From NCBI GenBank assembly GCA_049673305.1, contig JBATXM010000196.1:1-64000 (forward strand): a DNA stretch of 64,000 bases, given 5' to 3'. Origin of the DNA: GCA-003244245 sp049673305. GTDB taxonomy: Bacteria > Actinomycetota > Actinomycetes > Mycobacteriales > Pseudonocardiaceae. A model generated the notes under the pieces. It had not been told where the DNA came from, did no database searches, and saw only the letters and a program-made list of their open reading frames with translations. Of this stretch, positions 1-8,713 are shown piece after piece. Within the stretch, counting starts at the first letter, position 1. Each line of letters begins with the position of its first letter. Made by a program: the position numbers and the translations under genes.

Positions 1-1
1 C

Positions 2-325
2 CCGGTGTATTTCCCCAACTCCAAGGGCGGACCGCAGGCCGACATCGCGCGCTACGGCGAGCCGGCCGGGTGGCACACCGACGGGGACATGGTGCACGCC
101 GCCCAAACCCTGCACGCCGAAGACGACGACTGGGGCCAGGCCGGCACCCTCGTCCGCGACGTGCTTGACGACGCCGCCCGCGAGCGACTGGTGAACAACA
201 TCGTCGGCCACCTGCTGGACGGCGTCACCGAGCCCGTACTCCTGCGCACCTTCAACTACCTGCGCAACGTCGACAAGGACCTGGGCGACCGGGTCGAGCG
301 GGGCGTCCGCGCGGGACAGCCCTGA
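2..325 (+). CDS. Catalase, C-terminal part (cut by window edge)
   Basis: Only the last 107 codons are present; the reading frame is open from base 2 and the start lies outside the window. Monofunctional haem catalases break down hydrogen peroxide. The piece matches the C-terminal end of that family: PNSKGGPQAD near the start, then a DDWGQAGTLVRDVL stretch, an ERLVNNIVGHL helix and a final DLGDRVERGV. The haem-pocket residues are upstream and cannot be checked. It is followed 79 bp later by an HD-domain gene with its own ribosome binding site, so the two may not be functionally linked. Confidence 0.85.
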   Translation, partial: PVYFPNSKGGPQADIARYGEPAGWHTDGDMVHAAQTLHAEDDDWGQAGTLVRDVLDDAARERLVNNIVGHLLDGVTEPVLLRTFNYLRNVDKDLGDRVERGVRAGQP

Positions 326-404
326 CGGCGTCCCTCTGATCGGGCAGACCAGGGGCCACCTCATCCTGCACTTGATCCGGCAACCACCAGTCCAGGAGAC
401 CACC

Positions 405-1043
405 ATGAATGAACGCATCGCCGGCATCGACATCCCGGACAGCCGGCTGGCCCGCGAGGCCACCGAACTGGTCCGCGACGCCGCCAGCCCACTGTTGTTC
501 CACCACTCACGCCGGGTTTTCCTGTTCGGATCGCTGCAGGGCAACCGGCTCGGCCTGACCGCCGACCCGGAGCTGCTCTACGTCGGCGCGATGTTCCACG
601 ACCTCGGCCTCACTGAGAAGTACCGGCGCACCGACCAGCGCTTCGAGCTCGACGGTGCGGACGAGGCCCGGCGCTTCCTCGCCGCGCACGGCCTGCCCGA
701 AGACCGCATCCGCCTTGCCTGGCTGGGCATCGCGCTGCACACGACCCCGGAAACCCCCTATCACATGGAACCCGAGGTTGCTCTGGTCACCGCCGGCGTG
801 GAAACCGACGTGCTCGGCATCGGCTACGCCGACCTCGATAGCACCCTCATCGACGCGGTGGTGAGCGCGCACCCGCGGCCTGACTTCAAACGGCAAATCT
901 TGCAGGCATTCACTGAGGGCATGAAGGACCGGCCCGCCACCACCTTCGGCACTGTCAACGCCGACGTGCTCACCCACTTCGTGCCCGGCTTCGTCCGGGG
1001 CGATTTCGTGCGGGTCATCGAGGATTCCGACTGGTCCGAATAG
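405..1043 (+). CDS. HD-domain hydrolase, cyanamide-hydratase-like
   Basis: A 212-residue protein with an HD metal-binding fold. The first histidine motif is HHSRRVFLFG and the paired HD is in GAMFHDLGL, followed by the RFELDGADEARRFL segment and IALHTTPE. This pattern is typical of the cyanamide hydratase-like branch of HD proteins, whose members mostly have unknown substrates. I chose the ATG at 405 because AGGAG precedes it by about 7 bases; a longer in-frame reading from 372 has no such site. It is soluble, with no signal peptide. The substrate cannot be told from sequence, and ordinary HD phosphohydrolase activity is an equally open option. Confidence 0.75.
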   Translation: MNERIAGIDIPDSRLAREATELVRDAASPLLFHHSRRVFLFGSLQGNRLGLTADPELLYVGAMFHDLGLTEKYRRTDQRFELDGADEARRFLAAHGLPEDRIRLAWLGIALHTTPETPYHMEPEVALVTAGVETDVLGIGYADLDSTLIDAVVSAHPRPDFKRQILQAFTEGMKDRPATTFGTVNADVLTHFVPGFVRGDFVRVIEDSDWSE

Positions 1044-1108
1044 CCAGGCATCGACGCCACGCTATTGCTTTGCGGGGTCTGGTTCATTTCATCGAGGAGG
1101 ACAGCGAC

Positions 1109-2083
1109 ATGAAGACCACCACACTGGGCAGGAGCGGACTCATGGTCTCCCGTATCGCCTTCGGTACTTGGCAGCTTGGCGGAGACTGGGGCCGGTTTGA
1201 TGAGGACGCGGCCGTCGCGGCGATCCGCCGCGCCCGCGAGCTGGGCGTCAACTTCTTCGACACCGCGCAGGCCTACGGTTTCGGCGCGTCTGAGCGACTG
1301 CTCGGCAAGGCGCTTCGGGATGAGCTCACCAGGAACCGGGGCCAGCTCGTGCTCGCCACCAAGGGTGCCTTGCGCATGACCGATTCCGGCCAGGTCCGCG
1401 ACGCGAGCCCGCAGTGGCTGCGCCAAGGCGTGGACGCCAGCCTGACGGCGCTGGGCATCGACCACATCGACCTGTACCAGGTGCACTGGCCCGACCCGAA
1501 GGTTCCGGTCACCGAGACGGCGGGCGCCCTGCGGGAGCTCGTCACCGAAGGCAAGATCGGTCACGTTGGCGTGTCCAACTACGACGCACCACAGATGGCC
1601 GAGTTCGCCAGGACCCTGCCAGTGGAGACAGTGCAGCCGCCCTACCACTTGTTCCGTCGCGAGATCGAGGACGAGGTGCTGCCCTACAGCCGTGAGCACA
1701 ACATTGGCGTGCTGGTCTACGGGCCATTAGCACACGGCCTGCTGACCGGAATGCTGACCGAGAACACCACGTTCGCCAGCGATGACTGGCGTAGCAACAG
1801 CGCGGTGTTCACCGGCGACACCTACCGGCACAACCTGGCGGTTGTGCGCGCGCTGGAGAAGTTCGCTGCCGAGGGTGGCATGACCGTGAGCCAGTTGGCC
1901 ATCGCCTGGACGCTGGCCAACCCTGCCGTGCACGTGGCCATCGTCGGCGCCCGGCAAGCAAACCACGTCCAAGACAGCCTTGCCGCTGCGGACATCTCCC
2001 TGAGCAACACCGACCTCGCCGCGATCGACAAGATCATGGCCTCCGCCACACCGGTCGCCGGCCCGTCACCGGAAAGTGTGTGA
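1109..2083 (+). CDS. Aldo/keto reductase
   Basis: A 324-residue NADPH-dependent oxidoreductase of the aldo/keto reductase TIM-barrel family. The N-terminus carries LGRSGLMVSRIAFGTWQLGG. The catalytic Asp-Tyr pair is in FFDTAQAYGFGASE, the catalytic Lys in LATKGA, the His in DLYQVHWPDP, and the cofactor-binding end in AIVGARQANHVQDSL. The ATG at 1109 is preceded by GAGGAGG at suitable spacing, so a longer reading from 1070 was not used. The gene is co-directional with the HD gene 65 bp upstream, so they may be co-transcribed. The physiological substrate is unknown. Confidence 0.85.
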   Translation: MKTTTLGRSGLMVSRIAFGTWQLGGDWGRFDEDAAVAAIRRARELGVNFFDTAQAYGFGASERLLGKALRDELTRNRGQLVLATKGALRMTDSGQVRDASPQWLRQGVDASLTALGIDHIDLYQVHWPDPKVPVTETAGALRELVTEGKIGHVGVSNYDAPQMAEFARTLPVETVQPPYHLFRREIEDEVLPYSREHNIGVLVYGPLAHGLLTGMLTENTTFASDDWRSNSAVFTGDTYRHNLAVVRALEKFAAEGGMTVSQLAIAWTLANPAVHVAIVGARQANHVQDSLAAADISLSNTDLAAIDKIMASATPVAGPSPESV

Positions 2084-2153
2084 TACCAGGGCGCGTGACG
2101 ACGGGCAGACTCCGCTGCTGCACCCGTGCTTGGCTCGGGCGCACCCGCGTTGA

Positions 2154-2328
2154 TCAGCTGAGGCTGTGGCCGATCAGGTGTCCGATGAGGAATACGATCA
2201 GCGCGGCCAGGCCGGAACCGAAAATGTAGGGCAGCGCAACGACAACTGCGCCGACGCCAAAGGCGATCAGACTGGAGAAAGCGGCAGACCACGGCGAGCC
2301 GAGTTCATCCGGATCTAGGAAATTTGAT
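2154..2328 (-). pseudogene. CCC1/VIT1-type metal transporter, C-terminal remnant
   Basis: The minus strand reads about 57 codons ending in TGA. They begin DPDELGSPWSAAFSSLIAFG and continue through two hydrophobic segments to HLIGHSLS. The LGSPWxAAxSSF signature and the two terminal membrane helices are those of the C-terminal end of CCC1/VIT1 iron/manganese transporters. In the same frame a stop lies directly upstream, and no N-terminal half is visible towards 2416. I read it as a relic of a lost gene. It lies between the aldo/keto reductase and the next gene in a stretch otherwise empty of genes. Confidence 0.6.
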
Positions 2329-2415
2329 CATCTGCAGAGACCGTGCCCGATCCGCCGTCAGGAGCATCAATCCGGTGCGCCTACACCAAACCCCGTATTC
2401 GGTCATAACTCAAAA

Positions 2416-3261
2416 ATGACAGAGCCCGGAGTGGTTCTCGCGATTCTTGGTCGCCTCGATCAGGATCTGGCTCCGCGACCCCGCCCCATGATCCAGGGAG
2501 CATGGCCTAGTCTCGCTGGGGTGCTGGCAGACCCGTTGGCTCCGCTGATGGACCTGCCCGGAGTCGGGGAGGCCGTCACGCGTGCTCGCGACGCGGTGCG
2601 TGCGGTGTACCAGCACCCAGTCAACCAGCAGAGCCGTTGGGCGGTTACCTCGGCCGAGGCGTCGGTGCGCGCGGCCCGGGCTTCAGCCGCGTTGGACGGT
2701 GCCAGCCCCACATTGCCCAGCAACGGGCCAGTGCGCGACCCCGTGCTGGCCGGCGCGCTGCGGGTGGCGGAGGCCCTCGGAGGGCTGCTGGGCACCTGGC
2801 AACGGGCTCCGCTCCAGGCCCTGGCCCGATTACACCTACTTGCCTCGACAGATCTGTCACCCGGGGCGCTGCTGGGGCGACCGCGCTCGTCGCTGGAGAC
2901 CACCGCTCGGCTTGACGGACTGGCCCAGCTGGTCACCGGCGGTAGTCGGGTGGCGGCGCCGGTGCTCGTCGCGGTGGTGCACGGCGAGCTGCTGACGCTG
3001 GCGCCTTTCGTGCGGGGCAACGGCGTGGTCGCCAGAGCTGCGGCCCGACTCACCGTCGTGTCCAGCGGGTTGGATCCCAAAGGATTGGTGCTGCCGGAAG
3101 TCGCTCATCTGCACCGCGAGCGCGAGTACCGGGCCGCTGCGGCCGGCTTCGCCAGCGGTAGTGCAGCGGCCGTCGGGGCGTGGATCGTGCACTGTTGCAC
3201 CGCGCTGACCGCAGGAGCGCGGGAAGCCCTCTCGATCGCCGAAGCGGCCGCGTCTTCATGA
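2416..3261 (+). CDS. Conserved actinobacterial protein with a degenerate Fic-like motif
   Basis: A 281-residue alanine-rich, soluble protein. The recognisable element is VHGELLTLAPFVRGNGVVARAAARL, shown here only as its pattern: a PFxxGNGxxxR core. It resembles the Fic active-site motif HPFxxGNGRxxR, but the catalytic His is displaced and the first Arg after GNG is replaced. Homologues next to the HAD gene and the Tad locus occur in mycobacteria as a conserved hypothetical (from memory). True AMP-transfer activity is therefore uncertain. A near-perfect hairpin follows the stop codon, so it is probably transcribed alone. The upstream 5' region has no strong ribosome binding site. Confidence 0.6.
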   Translation: MTEPGVVLAILGRLDQDLAPRPRPMIQGAWPSLAGVLADPLAPLMDLPGVGEAVTRARDAVRAVYQHPVNQQSRWAVTSAEASVRAARASAALDGASPTLPSNGPVRDPVLAGALRVAEALGGLLGTWQRAPLQALARLHLLASTDLSPGALLGRPRSSLETTARLDGLAQLVTGGSRVAAPVLVAVVHGELLTLAPFVRGNGVVARAAARLTVVSSGLDPKGLVLPEVAHLHREREYRAAAAGFASGSAAAVGAWIVHCCTALTAGAREALSIAEAAASS

Positions 3262-3266
3262 GGTGT

Positions 3267-3317
3267 GACGGCGGCGCTACGGGAACCTGGTGATGCGGTT
3301 CCCGTAGCGCCGCCGTC
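3267..3317 (+). terminator. Strong hairpin after the Fic-like gene
   Basis: A perfect 21-bp inverted repeat, 3267-3287 against 3297-3317, with a 9-base loop. It begins 5 bases after the stop of the upstream gene. No T-run follows, as is common for actinobacterial terminators. Confidence 0.75.
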
Positions 3318-3675
3318 CGCACGGACTGCCGGGTTACCAAGCGTGCAACTCGTGTCGTACGTAGCGGTGTCTCGGCGCCCGTGTCCACAGCGGACTCGGC
3401 ACGCAGACCCTTGACGACAAGCCTCCCGCGGCGTGCTGCGCGTGGGGTGCCCGGTGCCCGTGCACGGAGCTCTAAGTGGGGTGGACGGTACTTCTCTGCC
3501 GTACCGCCCCTGGCCTCTTAGAGGTCCGTGACGTCATGTTTACTCCGTGACGGGGAGCACAGCAAGAGGCCCGATCGGGGACATTCTTCTGTCAAGGTTC
3601 TGACTACCTATTGTGCAAATGATCGGCGCGGCCCACCTGTTTGACGTACCCGAAGACCCGTTGAGTCGCGTCGGG
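3318..3675. other. Gene-free stretch with an imperfect hairpin
   Basis: No coding frame is convincing here. The segment 3470-3523 folds into an imperfect stem (ctctaag against cttagag at the ends, ggacggtac against gtaccgccc inside). It lies between convergent genes, so it may act as a second or bidirectional terminator. Confidence 0.4.
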
Positions 3676-4494
3676 TTAACGCTGCCGTCGCCGCAACCCA
3701 TACCATGCGACGCCAGCAGCGGCTACCGCCCCCAACCCCACGGCTGCGGCGATCTGTGCACCGGAGGGTGCCGGGATTCGGGTCCGCAACGACACCGGGT
3801 TGGAGAATGCGAGCACCGGCCACCCTCGCTGGAGCGCCTCCCGGCGTAGCGCCCGATCCGGGTTCACCGCCGTCGGGTGTCCGACCGCCTCCAACAGCGG
3901 CAGATCCGTGATCGAGTCGGAGTAGGCGTGGCAATGTTGCAGGTCATAACCCTGTTCCTGGGCTAGCTGCCGCGCGGCGAGTGCCTTGTTCTCTCCCGCG
4001 CAGTAGAACTCCACGTCGCCGGTGTACCGACCACCGTTGGTCACCATGCGGGTGGCCAGAGTGTGTGTCGCACCGATCATCTTGGCGATGGGTTGCACGA
4101 CCTCCGCCCCAGAGGCCGACACCAGGACGATGTTCTCGCCGCGCTGGCGGTGCGCGGCGATCAGCTCGGTTGCCTCGGCGTAGACCAGCGGGTCTACCAC
4201 GTCGTGCAAGGTCTCTTCGACGATCGCTGTGACCTGGGCGACGTCCCAACCGGCGCACTGGGCGGTGATGTGCGCGCGCATCCGTTCCATCTGCTCGGCG
4301 TCGGCCCCGGCCAGCAGGTACATGAACTGGGCGTATGTGCTCTTGAGAACCGCGCGCCGATTGATCAAACCTTCATGGAAGAACGCTCGGGAGAACACAA
4401 ACGCACTGGACTTCGCGATGATGGTCTTATCCAGGTCGAAGAATGCCGCGACGCCCGAGGAGCCCGGGCCACATGAGCTCACGGCGGGCAGCAT
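3676..4494 (-). CDS. HAD-superfamily IB phosphatase (SerB-like), membrane-anchored
   Basis: A phosphatase of the HAD IB group. Motif I is AAFFDLDKTI, motif II is LVSASGAEVV, the Lys is in AGENKALAARQLA, and motif III is AYSDSITDLPLLEAVG. The C-terminal end has a hydrophobic segment (QIAAAVGLGAVAAAGVAWYGL) followed by basic residues, suggesting a membrane tail with the catalytic domain in the cytoplasm. The ATG at 4494 was chosen because conserved sequence begins about 17 residues later; readings from 4557 or 4749 are proline/arginine-rich and unlike the family. It sits divergently beside the Tad operon, the same placement as Rv3661 in mycobacteria. The substrate is unknown. Confidence 0.8.
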   Translation of the reverse strand: MLPAVSSCGPGSSGVAAFFDLDKTIIAKSSAFVFSRAFFHEGLINRRAVLKSTYAQFMYLLAGADAEQMERMRAHITAQCAGWDVAQVTAIVEETLHDVVDPLVYAEATELIAAHRQRGENIVLVSASGAEVVQPIAKMIGATHTLATRMVTNGGRYTGDVEFYCAGENKALAARQLAQEQGYDLQHCHAYSDSITDLPLLEAVGHPTAVNPDRALRREALQRGWPVLAFSNPVSLRTRIPAPSGAQIAAAVGLGAVAAAGVAWYGLRRRQR

Positions 4495-4579
4495 ATTGGG
4501 ATGGCCCTGGCCACAACCGGCGAGCCTGGAAGTGGGCCCGGGGGTATGATTACGCATCCGGTTTGGTTGAAGCCGGAAG

Positions 4580-4610
4580 GGGGTCAGCCCGACCCCCCTG
4601 GGCTGACCCC
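4580..4610. repeat. 11-bp inverted repeat in the HAD/Tad divergent region
   Basis: ggggtcagccc at 4580-4590 pairs perfectly with gggctgacccc at 4600-4610 across a 9-base loop. It lies in the 289-bp gap between the divergent HAD and CpaE-like genes, so it could be an operator or a 5' leader hairpin. Nothing else is recognisable in this gap. Confidence 0.5.
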
Positions 4611-4783
4611 CTCTGGCGACCCCCGTCTTCCTCCTGGCGGGGGTCGTCCCGGACCCGAGTCCTCCCGCACGGTGCCATCTCGGGGCGCTGTGCCGTCCAG
4701 TACGCACCCGGTTGTCCACATCTACACCCGCTATCCACATGTTGATCATTGAGTGCTGGCCCGCCTGGTCCGCTTAGCTGACA

Positions 4784-5986
4784 GTGGCATCGGACGCCCC
4801 GGGCAGCACGGGGCCGGCAGCCGCGGGGGCAACAGTGAGTACAGGCGGTGGGCACCCAACCACCCGACACCCAGTAATGATCATGAAGCCGGGTGGGCTG
4901 GCTGACGAAGTCGCCCGGCTCGCGGCGGCAGCAGGGTGTGATCCGCACCGGCTTACCGATCCCGAGACAGTTAGAGAACAGTGGAACTGCGCCCCGATGC
5001 TCCTGCTGGATGTCGAAACGGCCACGGCTAGCGCCAGCGCCGGCCTACCCCGCAGAGATGCGGTGGTAATCGTCTCTGCGGACGGCGACCCGAAGGCTTG
5101 GCGGTGCGCGGTCGCGGTGGGTGCCCAGCATGTCGCCGTGTTGCCGGATGCGGAAGCCTGGCTCGTGGGCGCGTTGGCTGATGCGGTCCAGGCGCCGGCA
5201 GATCCGGGACGAGTGCTGGCGGTGATCGGCGGGCGCGGTGGCGCCGGGGCGTCGGTGTTCGCGACCGCCGTCGCGGTGGCGGTCGCTGGATCAGGACGCC
5301 ACGCCATGCTGGTTGACTGCGACGCGCTGGGCGGTGGTCTGGACCTCGCTCTGGGTGCCGAGAACACGGACGGGCTGCGCTGGTCCGGGCTTGCGCTGGG
5401 CGGCGGGCGGGTGCCGGCCTCGGCGCTGCACGCGGCATTACCCACGCCGCGCCTCGGCGGTCGGGGCGGGCTCACGGTGTTGTCTTACGGCCGGTCGGAT
5501 TACGGCCGGTCGGACTACGGCCGGTCGGACTACGACCGGGGCGGGCCAGGGCCAGACGGGGTCGCGGTGCGCACGGTATGCGGTGCCGGACGCCGCGCTG
5601 GGGAGACGGTGGTGTGCGATGTGCCCCGGTATCCCTGCGAGCTGGGTACCGCGGCATTGGAGACTGCGGATCTGGTGGTGCTGGTGGTGCCGGCGGAGGT
5701 GCGGGCTTGCGCGGCGGCGGCCACGGTGGCGGCACGCGTGCTGCATTACGGTGTTGCCCTGCAGCTGGTGGTGCGGGGTCCGGCGCCCGGTGGGATTACT
5801 CCCAGCGACGTCGGCCGGACGCTGGACCTTCCCGTGCTCGCCGCCATGCGCCCGCAGCCCGGGTTGGCCGCTGCGCTGGATCGCGGTGCGGTGCCGGGCC
5901 GCTCCCGGGGACCGCTGGCCACCGCCGCCCGCCAGGTGCTGGCGGCACTCGAGGGCACCGGCCGGTCGTTGGGCAGGGCAGCGTGA
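4784..5986 (+). CDS. CpaE-like MinD-family ATPase of the Tad locus (septum-site-determining protein)
   Basis: A 400-residue protein beginning at GTG 4784. An N-terminal receiver-like region (about 20-130) is followed by a MinD/ParA-type ATPase with a deviant Walker A, VIGGRGGAGASVFA, and LVDCDALGGGLDL. In Tad systems CpaE positions the secretion machinery; in mycobacteria the equivalent gene is called ssd. A tandem repeat coding YGRSD three times interrupts the domain near residue 235. The protein ends in a GTGA overlap with the CpaF gene, so it starts the operon. The P-loop lacks the usual GKT lysine/threonine pattern, so strong ATP hydrolysis is not assured. Confidence 0.8.
   Translation: MASDAPGSTGPAAAGATVSTGGGHPTTRHPVMIMKPGGLADEVARLAAAAGCDPHRLTDPETVREQWNCAPMLLLDVETATASASAGLPRRDAVVIVSADGDPKAWRCAVAVGAQHVAVLPDAEAWLVGALADAVQAPADPGRVLAVIGGRGGAGASVFATAVAVAVAGSGRHAMLVDCDALGGGLDLALGAENTDGLRWSGLALGGGRVPASALHAALPTPRLGGRGGLTVLSYGRSDYGRSDYGRSDYDRGGPGPDGVAVRTVCGAGRRAGETVVCDVPRYPCELGTAALETADLVVLVVPAEVRACAAAATVAARVLHYGVALQLVVRGPAPGGITPSDVGRTLDLPVLAAMRPQPGLAAALDRGAVPGRSRGPLATAARQVLAALEGTGRSLGRAA
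5486..5539 (+). repeat. In-frame 15-bp tandem repeat (YGRSD)n
   Basis: Three 15-bp units at 5486-5500, 5501-5515 and 5516-5530, each reading TAC GGC CGG TCG GA(T/C), followed by a degenerate TAC GAC CGG. The unit length keeps the frame, so copy-number change would lengthen or shorten a loop of the CpaE-like protein without a frameshift. Confidence 0.9.
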
Positions 5987-7188
5987 CCGTGCCCGCGCAC
6001 CCGGCCGGCGCCACTGCGGCCCCGATGCTCTCCGGACAGCTGGTTGACCGGGTTCGGCACCGGCTGGCCACCGCTGGCGCCGCAGTCACTCCCGGCGCGG
6101 TCGCAGCAGCGGTACGGGCCGAGTCCGACGGGGTGCTGGCCGATCTGCAGGTGCTCTCGGCACTGCGCGAGCTACAGCAAGAGCTCGTCGGGGCCGGCCC
6201 GCTGGAACCGCTGCTGGCCGATCCGGAAACCACCGACGTGCTGGTCAACGCGCCTGACCAGGTATGGGTCGAGCAGGCCGGGGAGTTGCGGCGCACCGAG
6301 GTGCGCTTCGCTGACACCGACGCGGTGCGCAGGTTGGCCCAGCGGCTGGCGCTGGCCGCCGGGCGTCGCCTGGACGACGCGTCACCCTACGTCGATGCTC
6401 CACTGCCCGGCGGCGTTCGGCTGCACGCCGTGCTGCCGCCGATCACCACCGGCTGCACCTGCATCTCGCTGCGCGTGCTGCGGCCGACCACCCATGGGCT
6501 GGACGCACTGCAGGAGGTGGGGAGCGTGTCGCCCGAGGCTGGGCGGCTGCTGCGGGCCATCGTCACCGCCCGGTTGGCCTTCCTCGTCGTCGGCGGCACC
6601 GGGAGTGGAAAGACTACTTTACTCGCTGCTTTGCTGGGCTGCGTGCCCGCTGGTGAGCGGATCGTGTGCGTGGAAGAAGCGCCCGAATTAGCGCCGGGGC
6701 ACCCGCATGTCGTCCGGTTAACCACCCGGGCGCCCAACGTCGAGGGCGCTGGCGAGGTGACGCTGCGCGACCTGGTGCGCCAGGCGTTGCGGATGCGCCC
6801 GGACCGTCTGGTGGTCGGGGAGGTGCGGGGAGCGGAGGTGTGTGAGCTGCTCGCCGCGCTCAACACCGGGCACCAGGGCGGTGCCGGGACTCTGCACGCG
6901 AACTCCCCGGCCGAGGTGCCGGCCCGGTTGGAAGCGCTGGCTGCGCTGGGCGGCATGGCGCGCCACGCATTGCACAGCCAGCTCGCCGCCGCCGTGCACG
7001 TGGTGCTGCACGTGGTGCGACGCGACGGGGCGCGGGGACTGGCCGCCGTGGGCGTGCTGCAACGCGACGATGACCTGGTTCGCGTGTTACCGGCTTGGCA
7101 GGACGGGCGCTGGGGGCCGGGACGTCAACGCCTGCACGACCTGCTCGACGGCTCGGCCGACGGCCAAAGCGGGGGTGCGGCGTGCTGA
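5983..7188 (+). CDS. TadA/CpaF-type secretion ATPase
   Basis: A 401-residue hexameric-type secretion ATPase that powers Tad pilus assembly at the inner face of the membrane. Walker A is VVGGTGSGKTTLLAAL, with the Asp/Glu boxes in RIVCVEEAPELAP and the Walker B region LVVGEVRGAEVCELLAALNTGH. The His box is HQGGAGTLHANSPAEVPARLEAL. The frame is open upstream to 5578, but GTG 5983 gives the 4-bp GTGA overlap seen throughout this operon and matches the family start. It overlaps the TadB gene by 7 bp. Confidence 0.9.
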   Translation: MTVPAHPAGATAAPMLSGQLVDRVRHRLATAGAAVTPGAVAAAVRAESDGVLADLQVLSALRELQQELVGAGPLEPLLADPETTDVLVNAPDQVWVEQAGELRRTEVRFADTDAVRRLAQRLALAAGRRLDDASPYVDAPLPGGVRLHAVLPPITTGCTCISLRVLRPTTHGLDALQEVGSVSPEAGRLLRAIVTARLAFLVVGGTGSGKTTLLAALLGCVPAGERIVCVEEAPELAPGHPHVVRLTTRAPNVEGAGEVTLRDLVRQALRMRPDRLVVGEVRGAEVCELLAALNTGHQGGAGTLHANSPAEVPARLEALAALGGMARHALHSQLAAAVHVVLHVVRRDGARGLAAVGVLQRDDDLVRVLPAWQDGRWGPGRQRLHDLLDGSADGQSGGAAC

Positions 7189-8045
7189 GCATGGCGGTGG
7201 CTGCGCTGGCGAGTGGGGCGCTGTGCTGGCCTGCCGAGGTGGGTCGCGGCCGGCTCACCGAGCTGCGCCGCCGAGAGGTGCGAGCCCAGGTGGCTGCGGC
7301 CAGGAGAAGCTGGGCCGTGCGGCGTTGCGGCCTGCTGCTGCTAGCCCTGGCTGCGGGACTTGGTGCGCTGCTGGCCGGCCCCGGTGGCTCGCTCGCCGCC
7401 GCTATGGTGACCGGAACCGCCACCGCGCGTTGGCGGGCCGGCCGGGATTGCCGGGCTGCGGCCACCGCAGCCACCGGGTTATCCGACGCACTCGGGGTGC
7501 TGGTGGCGGAACTGCGCGCCGGGGCGCATCCCGGTGCTGCGGTCCGGGCGGCCGCCGACACCCACACCGACAGGCCGTCCACCGTGTCTTCCATGGCTTC
7601 CAACGTGCCTACCGATGTCGTCCGGGCACTGTCTGCGGTTGCCGCCGCAGCTAGCCTCGGTGGTGACGTTCCGGCGGTGCTGCGCGGCGCCGGCCCGGCG
7701 CCGTTGCGCTCGTGGTTGGGCCGGCTTGCCGATGCGTGGTCGCTGGCTGACCGGTATGGGATTCCGCTCGCGGACTTGCTGGAGGCGGTCCGTTCCGATA
7801 CCGAGCATCGGGTGCGCTTCGCTGCCGAAGTGCAGGCTCGGCTCGCTGGCCCCCGAGCGACCGCATCGGTGCTGGCGGGGCTGCCCCTGCTCGGGCTGGC
7901 GCTGGGCCACGCGGTGGGTGCCGATCCGCTGCGGGTGCTGTGCGGGACCCCGGTGGGGCAGGTTCTTTTGGTGATCGGCACGGGCCTGGCCTGCGCTGGC
8001 GTGCAGTGGAGTGCGCGGCTGGTGTCCGGGGCGGTGCCGAGATGA
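7182..8045 (+). CDS. TadB-like inner-membrane platform protein
   Basis: A 287-residue membrane protein of the type II secretion F family, beginning at GTG 7182 inside the end of the CpaF gene. Two hydrophobic stretches lie near residues 48-90 (LLLLALAAGLGALLAGP and neighbours) and two at the C-terminus (LAGLPLLGLALGHAVGA and VLLVIGTGLACAGV). The central cytoplasmic region has the DALGVLVAELRAGAHPGAAV and SLGGDVPAVLRG segments typical of T2SSF proteins. It should form the platform with TadC. It overlaps TadC by ATGA. Confidence 0.85.
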   Translation: MLSMAVAALASGALCWPAEVGRGRLTELRRREVRAQVAAARRSWAVRRCGLLLLALAAGLGALLAGPGGSLAAAMVTGTATARWRAGRDCRAAATAATGLSDALGVLVAELRAGAHPGAAVRAAADTHTDRPSTVSSMASNVPTDVVRALSAVAAAASLGGDVPAVLRGAGPAPLRSWLGRLADAWSLADRYGIPLADLLEAVRSDTEHRVRFAAEVQARLAGPRATASVLAGLPLLGLALGHAVGADPLRVLCGTPVGQVLLVIGTGLACAGVQWSARLVSGAVPR

Positions 8046-8659
8046 CGGGGCAGCTGCTGGCGATGCTGCTGGTGGCGGCGGCGCTGGTGACAGCGCCCGG
8101 TCCAGCGGGACCTCGATCAAGGTTGCGATCGAGGTCACGGCGCCCGATCACGGCTGCCCGTGCGGACCCAGCCTCGGGCAGCCACTGCGTGACCAGGCGC
8201 GGGGCGAGGGAGGGAATCGAGCCGCTGGCCCTGGCCGGGGCGTGGGAGCTGCTCGCGGCGTGCCTGCGGGCCGGGATGCCCGTGCCGGTGGCGGTGCGAG
8301 CGGTCGCTGAGGGGCTCGACGCGCCAGCCGGGCCCGCGTTGCGCCGGACTGCGGAGCTGCTCGCCCTGGGCGCTGATTCCGCGCAGGCATGGCAACCTGC
8401 CCTGGAGTGCACCGCGACGGTGCGGCTGGCCAAGGCCGCCCAACGCAGTGGTCGCAGCGGCACCGCACTCGCCGAGTCGCTCACCCGGCTGGCCGCGCAG
8501 GTGCGAGCGGGCGCCCGAGAGCAATCCGAAGCCCGGGCGCAACGGGCCGGGGTACTGATCGCGGCCCCGCTCGGACTGTGCTTCCTGCCCGCCTTTCTGG
8601 CGATCGGTGTCGTGCCGGTGTTGATCGGACTGGCCGCTGGCCTGATGCGGCAGTGGTGA
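8042..8659 (+). CDS. TadC-like inner-membrane platform protein
   Basis: A 205-residue T2SSF-domain protein, partner of TadB. It starts with a hydrophobic segment (LLAMLLVAAALVTAP). A long basic linker follows, then a helical LAACLRAGMPVPVAVRAVAEG segment and a C-terminal hairpin of hydrophobic residues (LGLCFLPAFLAIGVVPVLIGLAAGLM). The ATGA overlap at 8042 fixes the start. It is shorter than enterobacterial TadC, as is usual in the actinobacterial helicase/secretion neighbourhood. Confidence 0.8.
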   Translation: MTGQLLAMLLVAAALVTAPGPAGPRSRLRSRSRRPITAARADPASGSHCVTRRGAREGIEPLALAGAWELLAACLRAGMPVPVAVRAVAEGLDAPAGPALRRTAELLALGADSAQAWQPALECTATVRLAKAAQRSGRSGTALAESLTRLAAQVRAGAREQSEARAQRAGVLIAAPLGLCFLPAFLAIGVVPVLIGLAAGLMRQW

Positions 8660-8713
8660 GACAGATATTCGCGGGACAGACAGGTATTCCCCTCGACAGA
8701 CAGGAGCTGACCA

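Noticed and set aside
5578..5982. N-terminal extension of CpaF
   Set aside because: It is the out-of-frame overlap with the CpaE-like gene, glycine/arginine-rich, and GTG 5983 gives the operon's usual 4-bp overlap.
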